NCBI GenBank assembly: GCA_021200215.1 | Contig: JAJQGV010000104.1 | Span: 1 to 40,580, forward strand | Direction of reading: 5' to 3' | DNA: 40,580 nt | Source: Ruminococcus sp. | Lineage (GTDB): Bacteria > Bacillota > Clostridia > Oscillospirales > Ruminococcaceae | In this document: one piece after another, positions 8,193 to 18,268 of the stretch | Layout of the letters: the number at the start of each line of letters is the position of its first letter | Position numbering within the stretch: the stretch's first letter is position 1 | The notes under the pieces: model-generated | Databases searched by the model: none | Seen by the model: the letters and a program-made list of their open reading frames with translations, nothing else | What the model was told of the DNA's origin: nothing | Program-made: the position numbers and the translations under genes

Positions 8193-9482
8193 TTAATCTT
8201 CAAAGCGAACTGCTATAGCATTTGCATGAGCCGTTAAACCCTCACGATTTGCTATTAATATAATATCATCTTTAGCATCTTTAAGAGCATCTTCGGTATA
8301 ATAGATATAACTTGAACGCTTATAGAAATCCTTAACACTTAATGGTGAGAAAAATCTTGCAGTACCACTAGTAGGTAATACATGATTAGGCCCTGCGTAG
8401 TAATCGCCTAGAGGTTCAGAAGCATATTGACCTAAGAATACAGAACCTGCGTTATCTAACTTGCCAATATATTCAAGGGGATTTTCCATTAAGACTTCTA
8501 AGTGTTCGGGAGCTATCATGTTAGCGAGTTCAATAGCCTTTTCTTTAGTATTACAGATGATAGCAACCCCATAGTTTTCAATAGATGTAGCAATAATATC
8601 CTTTCTTGATAGGTAATCCATTTGACGTTGAATTTCTGTATCCACCATATCGACAAGATTTTCACTAGTAGTTACTAATATTGCAGATGCCATCTTATCG
8701 TGTTCAGCTTGTGACATTAAATCAGCACCTACAAACTTAGGATTTGCTGTATCATCAGCCATTACAAGAATTTCACTAGGGCCAGCAATCATATCGATAT
8801 CCACTTGACCATAGAGTAACTTTTTAGCAGTAGCTACAAAGATGTTTCCAGGGCCTACAATCTTGTCAACTCTAGGGATTTGTTCAGTGCCAAAGGCTAG
8901 ACCACTAATGGCTTGAGCACCTCCACACATGAAAATTCTATCGACACCACATAGTGCAGATGCTACTAATATATCCTTATTAGGAGTACCATCTTTAAGT
9001 GGAGGTGTAACCATTATGATTTCTTTAACACCAGCAATCTTTGCGGGAACTGCGTTCATCAATACACTAGATGGATACGCTGCAGTACCCCCAGGGACAT
9101 ATAAACCAACTCTTTCAAGACCTCTAATTCTTTGACCTAATATAACACCATTATCCTTTGGATTGATAAAACTCTGTTCAACTTGTCTTTGATGAAAATC
9201 CCTAATATTTTCTATAGCATTCAATAGAGCGTTTACAAAATCTTGGTCGGCATCGGTTAAGGCATCGTTGATAACATCTCTAGGGACTTCATAGTATTGT
9301 GGAAGTTTGCCATCAAATTTAAGAGTATATTCGTTAATAGCCTTATCGCCATTAGCACGAACATTTTCAATGATATCAGTAACAATATCAGTAATCTTTT
9401 TATCAGTTTCGCCGTTACGCTGTTGAAGTTGTTTCATAAAATCGTACTCAGCAATACCATCTGCATATATTCTTTTTAACAT
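8193..9482 (-). CDS. hisD: Histidinol dehydrogenase
   Basis: HisD carries out the last two NAD-dependent oxidations, histidinol to histidine, with a catalytic zinc. The family blocks are visible: G-L-Y-V-P-G-G-T-A, the G-P-G-N-I-F-V signature, S-Q-A-E-H-D, and A-P-E-H-L-E-V with the catalytic Glu-His. Length 429 is standard. It lies between a 27-aa ORF and hisC. Two or more GGNCC sites, the probable target of the linked restriction enzyme, fall in this gene (for example at 8389 and 8779). Confidence 0.97.
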   Translation of the reverse strand: MLKRIYADGIAEYDFMKQLQQRNGETDKKITDIVTDIIENVRANGDKAINEYTLKFDGKLPQYYEVPRDVINDALTDADQDFVNALLNAIENIRDFHQRQVEQSFINPKDNGVILGQRIRGLERVGLYVPGGTAAYPSSVLMNAVPAKIAGVKEIIMVTPPLKDGTPNKDILVASALCGVDRIFMCGGAQAISGLAFGTEQIPRVDKIVGPGNIFVATAKKLLYGQVDIDMIAGPSEILVMADDTANPKFVGADLMSQAEHDKMASAILVTTSENLVDMVDTEIQRQMDYLSRKDIIATSIENYGVAIICNTKEKAIELANMIAPEHLEVLMENPLEYIGKLDNAGSVFLGQYASEPLGDYYAGPNHVLPTSGTARFFSPLSVKDFYKRSSYIYYTEDALKDAKDDIILIANREGLTAHANAIAVRFED

Positions 9483-9502
9483 AATAAAAATCCTTTCTTA
9501 GA

Positions 9503-9586
9503 TTAATCTTCTTTTAGTAAGTTTAAGTGCCTACGATATCTTCTAGGTATCTCTATTAAATCTTTTGGATATTTTATAACTTTCAT
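9503..9586 (-). CDS. Small ORF between hisG and hisD, 27 aa
   Basis: The ORF starts 12 bp after the hisG stop with AAGAGG about 8 nt before an ATG, and ends 20 bp before hisD. The predicted 27-residue peptide is basic, with an R-R-Y-R-R-H core. I recognise no family. The ribosome site and fit into the spacer favour translation, but a chance ORF of this length is possible. Confidence 0.45.
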   Translation of the reverse strand: MKVIKYPKDLIEIPRRYRRHLNLLKED

Positions 9587-9598
9587 AAGGATAACCTC

Positions 9599-10228
9599 TT
9601 ATAACTTACTTTCAATTAAGGATATTAAACTTTCAATTTCCTGTTGACGAAGTTTCAAAGATACAGTATTAGCAATCAATCTAGCAGATATTGGAGCAAC
9701 ATCTTCATAGACTTCAAGACCATTTTCTTTTAGAGTAGTACCAGTTTCAACAATATCTACAATACCATTAGCAAGGTCAAGTAATGGAGCAAGTTCAACA
9801 GAACCTTCAATCTTAACTATGTCGATATCCATACCCTTGCCCTCAAAGAAGTTTCTAGTAACGTTTGGATATTTTGTAGCAATAGTTTTAACTCCAAAAC
9901 CCTCATAGAAATTTTCACCTTTCTTACCTGCAAGAGCAAACTTACAACGTCCAAAGCCAAGGTCTACTAGTTCATAAAATCTGCCATTGCTTTCCATGAT
10001 GGTATCTTTGCCAACTACACCCAAATCGCATACACCTCTATCGACATAGGTAATAACGTCCATAGCCTTAGCAAGGACTACTTCAAGATTACCATCTGGA
10101 ATTGGAAGTATTAACTTTCTACCTTTTTCACGTACTGCCGTACAATCGAAACCGAGTTTTTCGAGTAAAGCTATAGTATCTTTTTCGAGTCTGCCCTTAG
10201 TTAGAGCAATTCTAATTGGCTTAGACAT
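9599..10228 (-). CDS. hisG: ATP phosphoribosyltransferase, short form
   Basis: HisG condenses ATP with PRPP, the first and feedback-controlled step of histidine synthesis. At 209 residues this is the short form that lacks the C-terminal histidine-sensing domain and needs HisZ. The motif G-V-V-G-K-D near residue 71 and the PRPP-binding stretch around E-T-G-T-T-L are visible. It follows hisZ with a 2-bp gap. Confidence 0.96.
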   Translation of the reverse strand: MSKPIRIALTKGRLEKDTIALLEKLGFDCTAVREKGRKLILPIPDGNLEVVLAKAMDVITYVDRGVCDLGVVGKDTIMESNGRFYELVDLGFGRCKFALAGKKGENFYEGFGVKTIATKYPNVTRNFFEGKGMDIDIVKIEGSVELAPLLDLANGIVDIVETGTTLKENGLEVYEDVAPISARLIANTVSLKLRQQEIESLISLIESKL

Positions 10229-10230
10229 AA

Positions 10231-11421
10231 TTATTGTACCTCCGTAACATCATCGTTAATAATAATTATTTTAGGAATCTTTTTTTCACGAGCATACTCA
10301 CGAACGCTTTCAAGGTCATCTATAAAGGAATTTTCAACGTTAAGTCCCTTATTTCTCATATCTTGAGCGACTTGCATAGCTTTCATTTCAAAGCCGTTTT
10401 CTGCAAATACAATTATATCTACGGGGATATTAGAAATCTTCTTTTTCTTAGCCACCATTTGAGATACTGCATCTACATTGATAGCGAAACCCGTAGCAGG
10501 GACATCATAGCCGAACTCAGCAATAAGTTTGTCGTACCTACCACCCGATAAGACTTCATCACCGCAACCCTCTACATAACCTTTAATAATGATTCCAGTA
10601 TAGTAATCAGCACGATTCACCATACCTAAATCTATGCTTATGTTGGCATTTGGATATAGTTGCTTAACGTTTTCATATACAGACTTTAAATCTGTAAGAT
10701 ACATATCTATCTGCTTGTTAATGAATAGGTTAGATGCCTTATCTAGGACATCTACATTACCAAAGAGTCTAGGTAGTTTCTTTAAGGATTTAGTAATCTT
10801 GTTGTCGCCAATGGTATCTAGTAGGTCGTTAAGTGCGGGATAGTTTTTCTGTTCAATTAGATAGCGAATGTTCTCTTTCATATCATCGGATATGTTTAAT
10901 TCAGCTACTAATTCTTTAAAGATACCACTATCGCCAATCTCAATGGAGTAGTTTCCATCACTGCAAGTATTTAGAACATCTATAGCCATACCTATAACTT
11001 CAAGGTCTGCCATATCAGAAGATGAGCCTATTAGTTCAATACCTGCTTGTACAATCTGGTCACTTCTGCCTCTAAGTTGTGGACTTATGTTATATACGCA
11101 TTGGTTGTAGTATAGTCTAAGAGGTAGTATAGCGTCTTTCAATCTAGTAGCGACTACCCTAGCGATAGGCATAGTACTATCTGGGCGTAGTACTAAAAGT
11201 CTGCCCTTGTTATCTACAAGTTTGTACATATTCTCTTGTGGGAAATGCCTTGAGTTTAGATTGAACACATCAAAGAACTCAAGCCCAGGAGTAATAATCT
11301 CACTGTAACCATGCTGTTTAAATACCTTATGGATAGAGTTTTCTACATTACGTCTAGCAATGCACTCATTGAAAAGAAGGTCTTTAGTACCCTCGGGAGT
11401 AATAGTATCGTAACTTTTCAT
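10231..11421 (-). CDS. hisZ: ATP phosphoribosyltransferase regulatory subunit
   Basis: HisZ is a histidyl-tRNA-synthetase-like paralogue that forms the hetero-octamer with short HisG and gives it activity and histidine feedback. Class II synthetase blocks are present: T-P-E-G-T-K-D near the N-terminus, motif 2 (L-R-P-D-S-T-M-P-I-A-R), and G-G-R-Y-D-K-L. The C-terminal part is a shortened domain rather than a full anticodon-binding domain. Its position as first gene beside short hisG separates it from hisS. The ATG is preceded by AAAGGA. Confidence 0.94.
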   Translation of the reverse strand: MKSYDTITPEGTKDLLFNECIARRNVENSIHKVFKQHGYSEIITPGLEFFDVFNLNSRHFPQENMYKLVDNKGRLLVLRPDSTMPIARVVATRLKDAILPLRLYYNQCVYNISPQLRGRSDQIVQAGIELIGSSSDMADLEVIGMAIDVLNTCSDGNYSIEIGDSGIFKELVAELNISDDMKENIRYLIEQKNYPALNDLLDTIGDNKITKSLKKLPRLFGNVDVLDKASNLFINKQIDMYLTDLKSVYENVKQLYPNANISIDLGMVNRADYYTGIIIKGYVEGCGDEVLSGGRYDKLIAEFGYDVPATGFAINVDAVSQMVAKKKKISNIPVDIIVFAENGFEMKAMQVAQDMRNKGLNVENSFIDDLESVREYAREKKIPKIIIINDDVTEVQ

Positions 11422-11487
11422 TATAATATAATCCTTTCTATTCTATGAAAAAATGGTAGGTTCACTTTAGTGTGCTAACATGATACT

Positions 11488-11516
11488 ATGATATCACATT
11501 GTTAGTAAAAAGTCAA
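11488..11516 (-). promoter_or_regulatory. Sigma-A promoter of the his operon
   Basis: The minus strand reads TTGACT (11511-11516), 17 nt, TATCAT (11488-11493), each box 5/6 to consensus. The start site would be near 11481, leaving about 60 nt before hisZ, too short for a T-box leader. No intrinsic terminator separates polC from this promoter, so read-through from polC may add to his expression. Confidence 0.8.
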
Positions 11517-11517
11517 G

Positions 11518-14500
11518 TTAAAAGAAGCTTAATTGGTCAGATTTAGGTATGTTGCCCAAAGCACCTATACTATCGAGCATATCTATTGTAGATTTTGTCA
11601 CACCACCACGCTTTTGTAGTTCCTCAATGGATATGAAATCCCCTTGATGTACTGCATTGTATAAGCCATCAGCGACACTTCCACCTATACCATTTATGGC
11701 TGAAAAAGGAATCCTAAGTTTGCCATCTTCTATGATGTACTTATGCGAATCGGACTTCATTAAGTCTACTGGTAAGAACTCTATACCTCTAGCCATCATT
11801 TCATTAACTTGCATTAGCATTTCCATAGAATTCGTTTCTTTAGCGGTTCTGTCATTGCCCTTGTTTATTAGTTCGTTCAACTTTTCTTTAACGAACTTGT
11901 GACCTTTCATAACTATTTCGGCATCTAAATCGCCACCACGAACGGTAAAAACAGTAGCATAGAACTCTTTAGGATAATATATTTTATACCAACCAAGCTT
12001 TACTGCCGATATTACATATGCTGCAGCGTGTGCTTTAGGGAACATATACTTTATCTTTAAGCAACTGTCTATATACCATTGTGGGACGTTGTGTTCAAGC
12101 ATAGTCTGTTTCATTTCGTCCGTCAAGAGTTTTGAAGCGTTACCCTTACGAGTAATCTCCATAATCCTAAAGGATAGGTTTGGTTCTACACCATGATATA
12201 TTAAGTACGTCATAATGCTATCACGAGTACCTATAACCTCACTGATGGTACATACACCATTTTTAATTAGGTCTTGAGCGTTACCTAGCCAAACGTCCGT
12301 ACCATGAGATAATCCAGATATTTGAAGAAGGTCACTAAAGTTTTTAGGTTGAGCATCTATTAACATTTGGCGTACGAATGAAGTTCCCATCTCTGGAAGT
12401 GCCAAAGTACCCGTTAGAACTCCGCCTATATCATCAGGAGTGATTCCAAGAGGTTCTGTAGAAGTAAATAGCTTGTATACTTGTGCATCGCTAGTGGGAA
12501 CGTCTTTAATCTTAATGCCTGTCATATCCTCTAAATATTTGTATAGCGTAGGCACATCGTGACCGAGTTCATCTAACTTTAATATGGTATCGTGTAGCGA
12601 ATGGAAGTCGAAGTGAGTAGTAATAATCTCCGAATTAGAATCATCGGCAGGGTGTTGAACGGGAGTAAAGTCGTAGACATCGTATCCCGATGGTACTACT
12701 ACCATTCCACCAGGGTGTTGACCTGTAGTTCTTTTTACACCTGTACAGCCTTTAGCTAACCTATTCATTTCCGATTGACATAGAGTAATCCCCTTATCTT
12801 CAATGTAACCTTTAACGTAACCGTAGGCAGTTTTTTCAGCTACCGTGGATACCGTTCCAGCCTTAAAGACATGGTCTTTACCGAAAAGTTCTTCAGTGTA
12901 CCTATGAGCATAAAATTGATACTCTCCTGAAAAGTTTAGGTCTATATCAGGAGCTTTATCACCGTTAAAGCCTAGGAAAGTTTCAAATGGTATATCGTGA
13001 CCATCTCTATGGTATTCTGTTCCACACTTTGGACACTTCTTAGGTGGCAAATCGAAGCCCGAACCTACAGAGCCATCTGTTATAAATTCGCTGTTCTTAC
13101 AGTTAGGACATACATAATGTGGCACTAAAGAGTTGACCTCTGATATACCTGCCATATTTGCTACAAATGATGAGCCTACTGAACCCCTTGAGCCTACTAA
13201 GTAGCCATGTTCTTCAGAGTTGTATACTAACTTTTGAGCTATCATGTAAAGAACTGCGAATCCGTTCTTGATTATAGAGGTAAGTTCTCTGTCGAGGCGT
13301 TTTTCAACTATTTCTGGTAGAGGGTCACCGTAGATATCCTTTGCACGTTGCATAGTTATGCGTTTTAAATCATCCTCAGCACCATCTATGTTAGGAGTAA
13401 ACGTTCCATTTGGGATAGGATTTATACATTCAATAGCATCTGCAATAAGATTAGTATTAGTCACTACTATTTCCATAGCCTTATCGCTACCAAGATATTC
13501 AAACTCTTTTAACATCTCATCGGTAGTTCTAAAGTACAGTGGTGGTTGATTGTCAGAATTCTTAAACTTTAGATTGTTCTGTAGTATTGCTCTATATATA
13601 GCGTCCTTGGGGTCTATGAAATGTACATCGCAAGTTGCCACCACTGGAATATCTAACTCGTCGCCTAAAGCTACTATAGTTCTGTTTAAATCCTTTAAAG
13701 AGTCTTGATTAGATACGTTACCATCTTCTACTAAAAATTGATTATTCCCTAGAGGTTGAATCTCTAAATAGTCATAGAACTTAGCTAGATGCACCAATTC
13801 TTCATGAGATTTACCCTCTACTAGAGCCGTAAAAAGTTCCCCCGATTCACAAGCACTTCCGAATATTAAACCCTCTCTGTACTCTTCTAGTTTAGACTTT
13901 GGCATTATAGGTTTCTTATAGAAGTATTCTAAGTTCGACATAGATACTAACTTATATAGATTCTTTAATCCTGTATTATTCTTAACCAATATTATTTGAT
14001 GGTATGTGGGTCTTTTTTTAATAGGCATATCTTTTTCAAGCTTAGCTAAGTCACCTAATGTGGATATTCCATCGTTTTGAGTAGCTAACTTAATAAGTTC
14101 CATATATACTTTAGCGAGCATATATGCATCATCAGAGGCTCGGTGGTGATTAAACTTTCCTAACTTAAAATACTTAGCAAGATAGTTCAACTTATACCTT
14201 GCAATCTGAGTAACTACGCATTGTGCCAATACTAGCGTATCGATGTATGTGTAATCTTTCTTAATACCAACCCTTGCACAAGAGTTATTAATCATAGTAG
14301 TATCGAAACTAGCGTTATGTGCCACTAGTACAGGATTTTCTCCACAAAACTTGAAGAAGCTTTCTAGAGCCTCTTTAGTTTTAGGAGCATCTTTAACCAT
14401 ATCGTTAGATATACCAGTAAGTTTTACAACATTACTAGAAATATCTTTTTCTGGATTTACAAACGTATTAAACTGTTCAATAACTTGCATATTCTTTAAC

Positions 14501-15921
14501 TTTACTGCACCTATTTCGGTCAATCTGTCATCTGTGAAGTTTAATCCTGTAGTTTCAACATCGAATATTATTATTTCGTCATTAAAGTTTCTGTCATCGA
14601 GCTTGTTTATAATGGTCAATGGGTCTAAGTCATTTACTACGTAAGCCTCGCAACCGTAGATAACCTTAAAATCTTTAGTTTTAAGTTTTTTCCAAGTATT
14701 CATAGCATCAGGAAAAGATTGCAAATTGCCGTGGTCTGTAATGGCTATAGCCTTATGACCCCAATCGAAAGCTCTTTCTACTAAGGTAGATGCAGGAGTT
14801 AAAGCGTCCATAGATGACATTATCGTGTGATTATGTAACTCCACACGCTTAACCTTAGAACTATCTGAGCGTTCATTTTTCTGTGTAACCGATACGTTTC
14901 TAGGCTCTAATACGTAACCCTTATTATAGGTATCGAACTTTATCTTTCCGTTTACTAGTATAGTGAGTCCTACCTTTATGGAATCCATACTAGTAATATC
15001 ATCTCTATCCTTGTTTAAGAACTTTTTACACGTAACGCTATTGGTGTAGTCTGTAATATCGAAAGAGAATATTATAGAACCGTTCCTAGTTTCTGATTTT
15101 TCTATATTTATTACATCACCGCATACTATTACGTTTTCATCTATATGGTTGTAAGCCTCGTTTATGGATATAGGTTTTCCTTTAATATCCTTGCCGAACA
15201 GTAAAGACTTACTGTTGCTATTATAGTCTATGTGATACTCTACACTACTTGGAACACTTTCAACCTTTTTAAGAGGTTCAGCTGTATGTTTAGGTTCTTG
15301 CACTGAAATATACTCTTTAGCTTTAACTTCGTTCTGCCTTTGATATTCTTCATACTCCAACCTGTTAAAATCATCTAATAGTTTTACTTTAAGTTTTATG
15401 TTAAACTCACTTTGAATAAGTTGAGAAAGTTTCTCTTGAAATCTTTCACGTTGTAAGAAATCTATACCACCACGCTTTAACTTAATAGTGAGTTCATCTC
15501 CGTTTTGGATTATATCGCAACCGTTACAGTACCCATTGATAGTTCTAACCTGCATACGCAACTTGTTAATAAGTTCATGACAGTATTCTATCGTAAAGGT
15601 ATCTGTAGGATATTTGCAATCCAACCAAAAAAGATTAGTCTGTTTGTAGGTAGTACAGAACAATGTAGTTAGATTCTCTATAGAACTGCATAGCACAGGA
15701 TTCTTGTATCTTGCTTGAACTACCATAGTAGTATAATCATGATTATATTCAAAGTTTAGAATCTCTCCGCAAGCCACATCGTTTGGAAGTTGCCACTCTT
15801 TAAAAAATTCACCTATTTTCAAAGAAATATCACCGCTTTCTTTAGTTATTCTATATACTATTATAGACTTTTTATTTAACCTTTGCAATAGCGTTGCATA
15901 AGTATGGTAGATTTTAATCAC
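11518..15921 (-). CDS. polC: DNA polymerase III, PolC-type alpha subunit
   Basis: PolC is the Gram-positive replicative polymerase with built-in proofreading. Domain order: N-terminal domain about 1-210, OB fold about 260-340, first PHP part (H363-N-H365, D396-H397), DEDD exonuclease (D454-x-E456, D540, H-R-A-S-D-D near 597), second PHP part, zinc finger (C938, C941, C963, C966), and palm with G-S-R-G-S-V-G-S-S at 911-918 and catalytic D992-x-D994. Length 1467 is normal. The start is GTG, overlapping the ispG stop as GTGA. It ends the pyrH-polC operon. Confidence 0.98.
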   Translation of the reverse strand: MIKIYHTYATLLQRLNKKSIIVYRITKESGDISLKIGEFFKEWQLPNDVACGEILNFEYNHDYTTMVVQARYKNPVLCSSIENLTTLFCTTYKQTNLFWLDCKYPTDTFTIEYCHELINKLRMQVRTINGYCNGCDIIQNGDELTIKLKRGGIDFLQRERFQEKLSQLIQSEFNIKLKVKLLDDFNRLEYEEYQRQNEVKAKEYISVQEPKHTAEPLKKVESVPSSVEYHIDYNSNSKSLLFGKDIKGKPISINEAYNHIDENVIVCGDVINIEKSETRNGSIIFSFDITDYTNSVTCKKFLNKDRDDITSMDSIKVGLTILVNGKIKFDTYNKGYVLEPRNVSVTQKNERSDSSKVKRVELHNHTIMSSMDALTPASTLVERAFDWGHKAIAITDHGNLQSFPDAMNTWKKLKTKDFKVIYGCEAYVVNDLDPLTIINKLDDRNFNDEIIIFDVETTGLNFTDDRLTEIGAVKLKNMQVIEQFNTFVNPEKDISSNVVKLTGISNDMVKDAPKTKEALESFFKFCGENPVLVAHNASFDTTMINNSCARVGIKKDYTYIDTLVLAQCVVTQIARYKLNYLAKYFKLGKFNHHRASDDAYMLAKVYMELIKLATQNDGISTLGDLAKLEKDMPIKKRPTYHQIILVKNNTGLKNLYKLVSMSNLEYFYKKPIMPKSKLEEYREGLIFGSACESGELFTALVEGKSHEELVHLAKFYDYLEIQPLGNNQFLVEDGNVSNQDSLKDLNRTIVALGDELDIPVVATCDVHFIDPKDAIYRAILQNNLKFKNSDNQPPLYFRTTDEMLKEFEYLGSDKAMEIVVTNTNLIADAIECINPIPNGTFTPNIDGAEDDLKRITMQRAKDIYGDPLPEIVEKRLDRELTSIIKNGFAVLYMIAQKLVYNSEEHGYLVGSRGSVGSSFVANMAGISEVNSLVPHYVCPNCKNSEFITDGSVGSGFDLPPKKCPKCGTEYHRDGHDIPFETFLGFNGDKAPDIDLNFSGEYQFYAHRYTEELFGKDHVFKAGTVSTVAEKTAYGYVKGYIEDKGITLCQSEMNRLAKGCTGVKRTTGQHPGGMVVVPSGYDVYDFTPVQHPADDSNSEIITTHFDFHSLHDTILKLDELGHDVPTLYKYLEDMTGIKIKDVPTSDAQVYKLFTSTEPLGITPDDIGGVLTGTLALPEMGTSFVRQMLIDAQPKNFSDLLQISGLSHGTDVWLGNAQDLIKNGVCTISEVIGTRDSIMTYLIYHGVEPNLSFRIMEITRKGNASKLLTDEMKQTMLEHNVPQWYIDSCLKIKYMFPKAHAAAYVISAVKLGWYKIYYPKEFYATVFTVRGGDLDAEIVMKGHKFVKEKLNELINKGNDRTAKETNSMEMLMQVNEMMARGIEFLPVDLMKSDSHKYIIEDGKLRIPFSAINGIGGSVADGLYNAVHQGDFISIEELQKRGGVTKSTIDMLDSIGALGNIPKSDQLSFF

Positions 15922-16955
15922 ATCTTTTGAATCTCTTCTAATAGAACGGATATAATTTCATCTTCAGAAACCGTCTTTATAATTTCACCTTTCTTAAAGA
16001 TTACAGCAGAGCCATCACCACCAGCGACTCCAATATCAGCCTCTTTGCCCTCACCGATACCATTCACGATGCAACCCATAATAGCCACTTTAATATTCTT
16101 ATCGACGTCCTTAAGAGCGTTTTCCACCTTATTAGCTAAGCCTATGAGGTCTATACGAGTTCTACCGCACGTTGGACATGATACGAATTGAATACCCTTT
16201 CTCATATCTATAGCCTTTAAGATATCTATACCTGCTGAAACTTCCTTAATAGGATTGTCTGTTAAAGAAACTCTAATAGTTTCACCTATGCCATCTAATA
16301 ATAGAGAACCTATGCCTATAGATGATTTAATCAAGCCCATGCGTTCAGTACCTGCTTCAGTGACTCCTAAGTGCAGAGGATAGTTACACCTTTCAGCCAT
16401 CAGTCGATATGCCTTAACCATAGTATCCACCGTAGATGACTTTATTGAAATGACTATATCATTAAAGTCGCAGTGTTCTAAGATTCTAACATGGTTTAAA
16501 GCACTCTCCACAAGAGCTTCTGGTGTTGGTGAACCATACTTAGCTAAGATATCTTTTTCTACCGAACCAGAGTTTACACCTATTCTAATAGGAACGTTCT
16601 TACTCTTACAAGCCGATACTACTGCTTTAACTCTGTCTAAATCGCCAATATTTCCAGGGTTTATTCTAACCTTATCTATGCCCATAGCTACGCTTTCTAT
16701 AGCCAATCTGTAGTCGAAATGGATATCTGCAACCAAAGGTATAGATATCTTATTCTTAATGGCAGGAATCAACTTTAGAGCATCTTTGTTAGGTATAGAG
16801 GCTCTAACTATTTCACAGCCTGTCTTTTCAAGTTCCATAGCTTGATGTACACTGCCCTCTATATCATCGGAACGCTTATTCAACATAGATTGTATATATA
16901 TATGCTTGCCATCTAATATGCAATTTCCTACTGTAACGGGTTTAATTTTTCTCAT
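15918..16955 (-). CDS. ispG: 4-hydroxy-3-methylbut-2-enyl diphosphate synthase
   Basis: IspG (GcpE) makes HMBPP in the MEP isoprenoid pathway using a 4Fe-4S cluster. The cluster ligands appear in S-C-P-T-C-G-R and further on in I-M-G-C-I-V-N-G-x-G-E. Length 345 is standard for the bacterial short form. It follows rseP after a 151-bp hairpin-containing spacer and overlaps polC by 4 nt. dxr of the same pathway lies two genes upstream. Confidence 0.97.
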   Translation of the reverse strand: MRKIKPVTVGNCILDGKHIYIQSMLNKRSDDIEGSVHQAMELEKTGCEIVRASIPNKDALKLIPAIKNKISIPLVADIHFDYRLAIESVAMGIDKVRINPGNIGDLDRVKAVVSACKSKNVPIRIGVNSGSVEKDILAKYGSPTPEALVESALNHVRILEHCDFNDIVISIKSSTVDTMVKAYRLMAERCNYPLHLGVTEAGTERMGLIKSSIGIGSLLLDGIGETIRVSLTDNPIKEVSAGIDILKAIDMRKGIQFVSCPTCGRTRIDLIGLANKVENALKDVDKNIKVAIMGCIVNGIGEGKEADIGVAGGDGSAVIFKKGEIIKTVSEDEIISVLLEEIQKM

Positions 16956-17008
16956 AATAAAAAAATCCTTTCCTAATATTTGGTGAATCGGTTCATGCTA
17001 TAAACCAT

Positions 17009-17090
17009 TAATAATAGATAGCATATAAACATAATGCTTATCCATTATTAGTAGTTCATAGTTACGGAACATCTAAAAAGATGTTCCGTA
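17009..17090 (-). repeat. Two hairpins in the rseP-ispG spacer
   Basis: The 151-bp spacer holds a 12-bp perfect inverted repeat TACGGAACATCT / AGATGTTCCGTA with a 4-nt loop (17063-17090). It also holds an imperfect 16-bp stem (17009-17024 with 17034-17050, TAATAATAGATAGCAT type). No U-run follows on the minus strand, so these look like mRNA-processing or stability hairpins rather than terminators. Confidence 0.65.
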
Positions 17091-17106
17091 CTAACATTGG
17101 TTAGAA

Positions 17107-18225
17107 CTACAACCTTCTAATATCTTGAATGGTTACAAATATCATAAGAGCAAAGAATAACATTAAACCTATAGCGTGTATTAGACCCTCTTTTTCTCGT
17201 GGGATAGGTTTTCTTCTAATAGCCTCTACAACTAAGAAGAGTATCCTACCGCCATCTAGGGCAGGTAATGGAAGTAGATTAAAGATTCCTATGTTTATAG
17301 TTAAGAATGAACTTAGGCTCAATAGAGATGACCAATCTATTGAAAAACTTTCACCCTCGCTACTTGCATTAGAAGCCTCACTAATTGCAGATACTACTCC
17401 AACAGGCCCTGATAGGTCATCTACACCATACTTACCGCTTGCTAAGTCTATTAAAGATATCCAAATTAAGCGTCCAGTGGTTATGGTACTTCTAAAAGAG
17501 TAACTAAGTACAGTAATAGGATTCTTTGGAACTGCCTCCACAATAAAGTCGTATCGACTTTCAGCAAGTTTAAGTTCTTCAGTACCCGTATAGGTATCGT
17601 CTACCTTAACGTTGGTTTGAGTAGCCTCATCAAAGTAGTAGTTGTAGCTATAGTAAAACTTAACATTGTTTAAAGTAACCTTTTCACCATCTCTAAGCAC
17701 CACCACAGTGAAGTTATTATCCTCGGTGTTGCCTATTTTGTAACTTAAATCCATATCGGTAAATACGTGCATACCGTTAATGGATATTATCTTATCGCCA
17801 ATCTGCAAACCACTAGCTTGTGACGATGCCGTACTACTACGGAAGTCTTTTACCGTACATGATGGAATCTTATCCACCATTATGGTAGTTACTATCAAAA
17901 TTAAGAAACCTAGTATAATGTTCATAGTAGCACCAGCTACCAATACGGCAAATCTTTTAGGAATAGATTTATTATTAAAGGCTCTTTGGTCGGTGCTGTT
18001 TTCGTCCTCACCTTCCATAGCACAGAATCCGCCAATAGGAAGTAATCTAAGGGAATATTCTGTTTCGTCCCCTTGATGTTTAAATATAACGGGTCCCATA
18101 CCTATTGCGAACTTATTAACTTTAATGCCACATAACTTAGCGACTATAAAATGTCCAAACTCATGGATAGCTACTATTACACCAAAGACTATTATAGCTA
18201 TTACTATACCAATAACGTTACTCAT
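17107..18225 (-). CDS. rseP: Site-2 protease RseP
   Basis: This intramembrane zinc metalloprotease cleaves membrane-bound anti-sigma factors and remnant peptides. The HExxH motif is in the first membrane segment (A-I-H-E-F-G-H-F), a single PDZ domain lies in the middle (I-G-D-K-I-I-S-I-N-G), and the second metal motif L-P-L-P-A-L-D-G-G-R is near the C-terminus, followed by the last membrane segments. Length 372 fits the Firmicute type. It lies in the usual place between dxr and ispG. Confidence 0.96.
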   Translation of the reverse strand: MSNVIGIVIAIIVFGVIVAIHEFGHFIVAKLCGIKVNKFAIGMGPVIFKHQGDETEYSLRLLPIGGFCAMEGEDENSTDQRAFNNKSIPKRFAVLVAGATMNIILGFLILIVTTIMVDKIPSCTVKDFRSSTASSQASGLQIGDKIISINGMHVFTDMDLSYKIGNTEDNNFTVVVLRDGEKVTLNNVKFYYSYNYYFDEATQTNVKVDDTYTGTEELKLAESRYDFIVEAVPKNPITVLSYSFRSTITTGRLIWISLIDLASGKYGVDDLSGPVGVVSAISEASNASSEGESFSIDWSSLLSLSSFLTINIGIFNLLPLPALDGGRILFLVVEAIRRKPIPREKEGLIHAIGLMLFFALMIFVTIQDIRRL

Positions 18226-18268
18226 AAAAAACCTCCTTATGATTAATATTTCTACACATAAGCCTCTA

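Noticed and set aside
11422-11487. Possible T-box or attenuator leader for the his operon
   Set aside because: The leader is only about 60 nt, without a T-box sequence, a His-rich leader peptide or a terminator hairpin.
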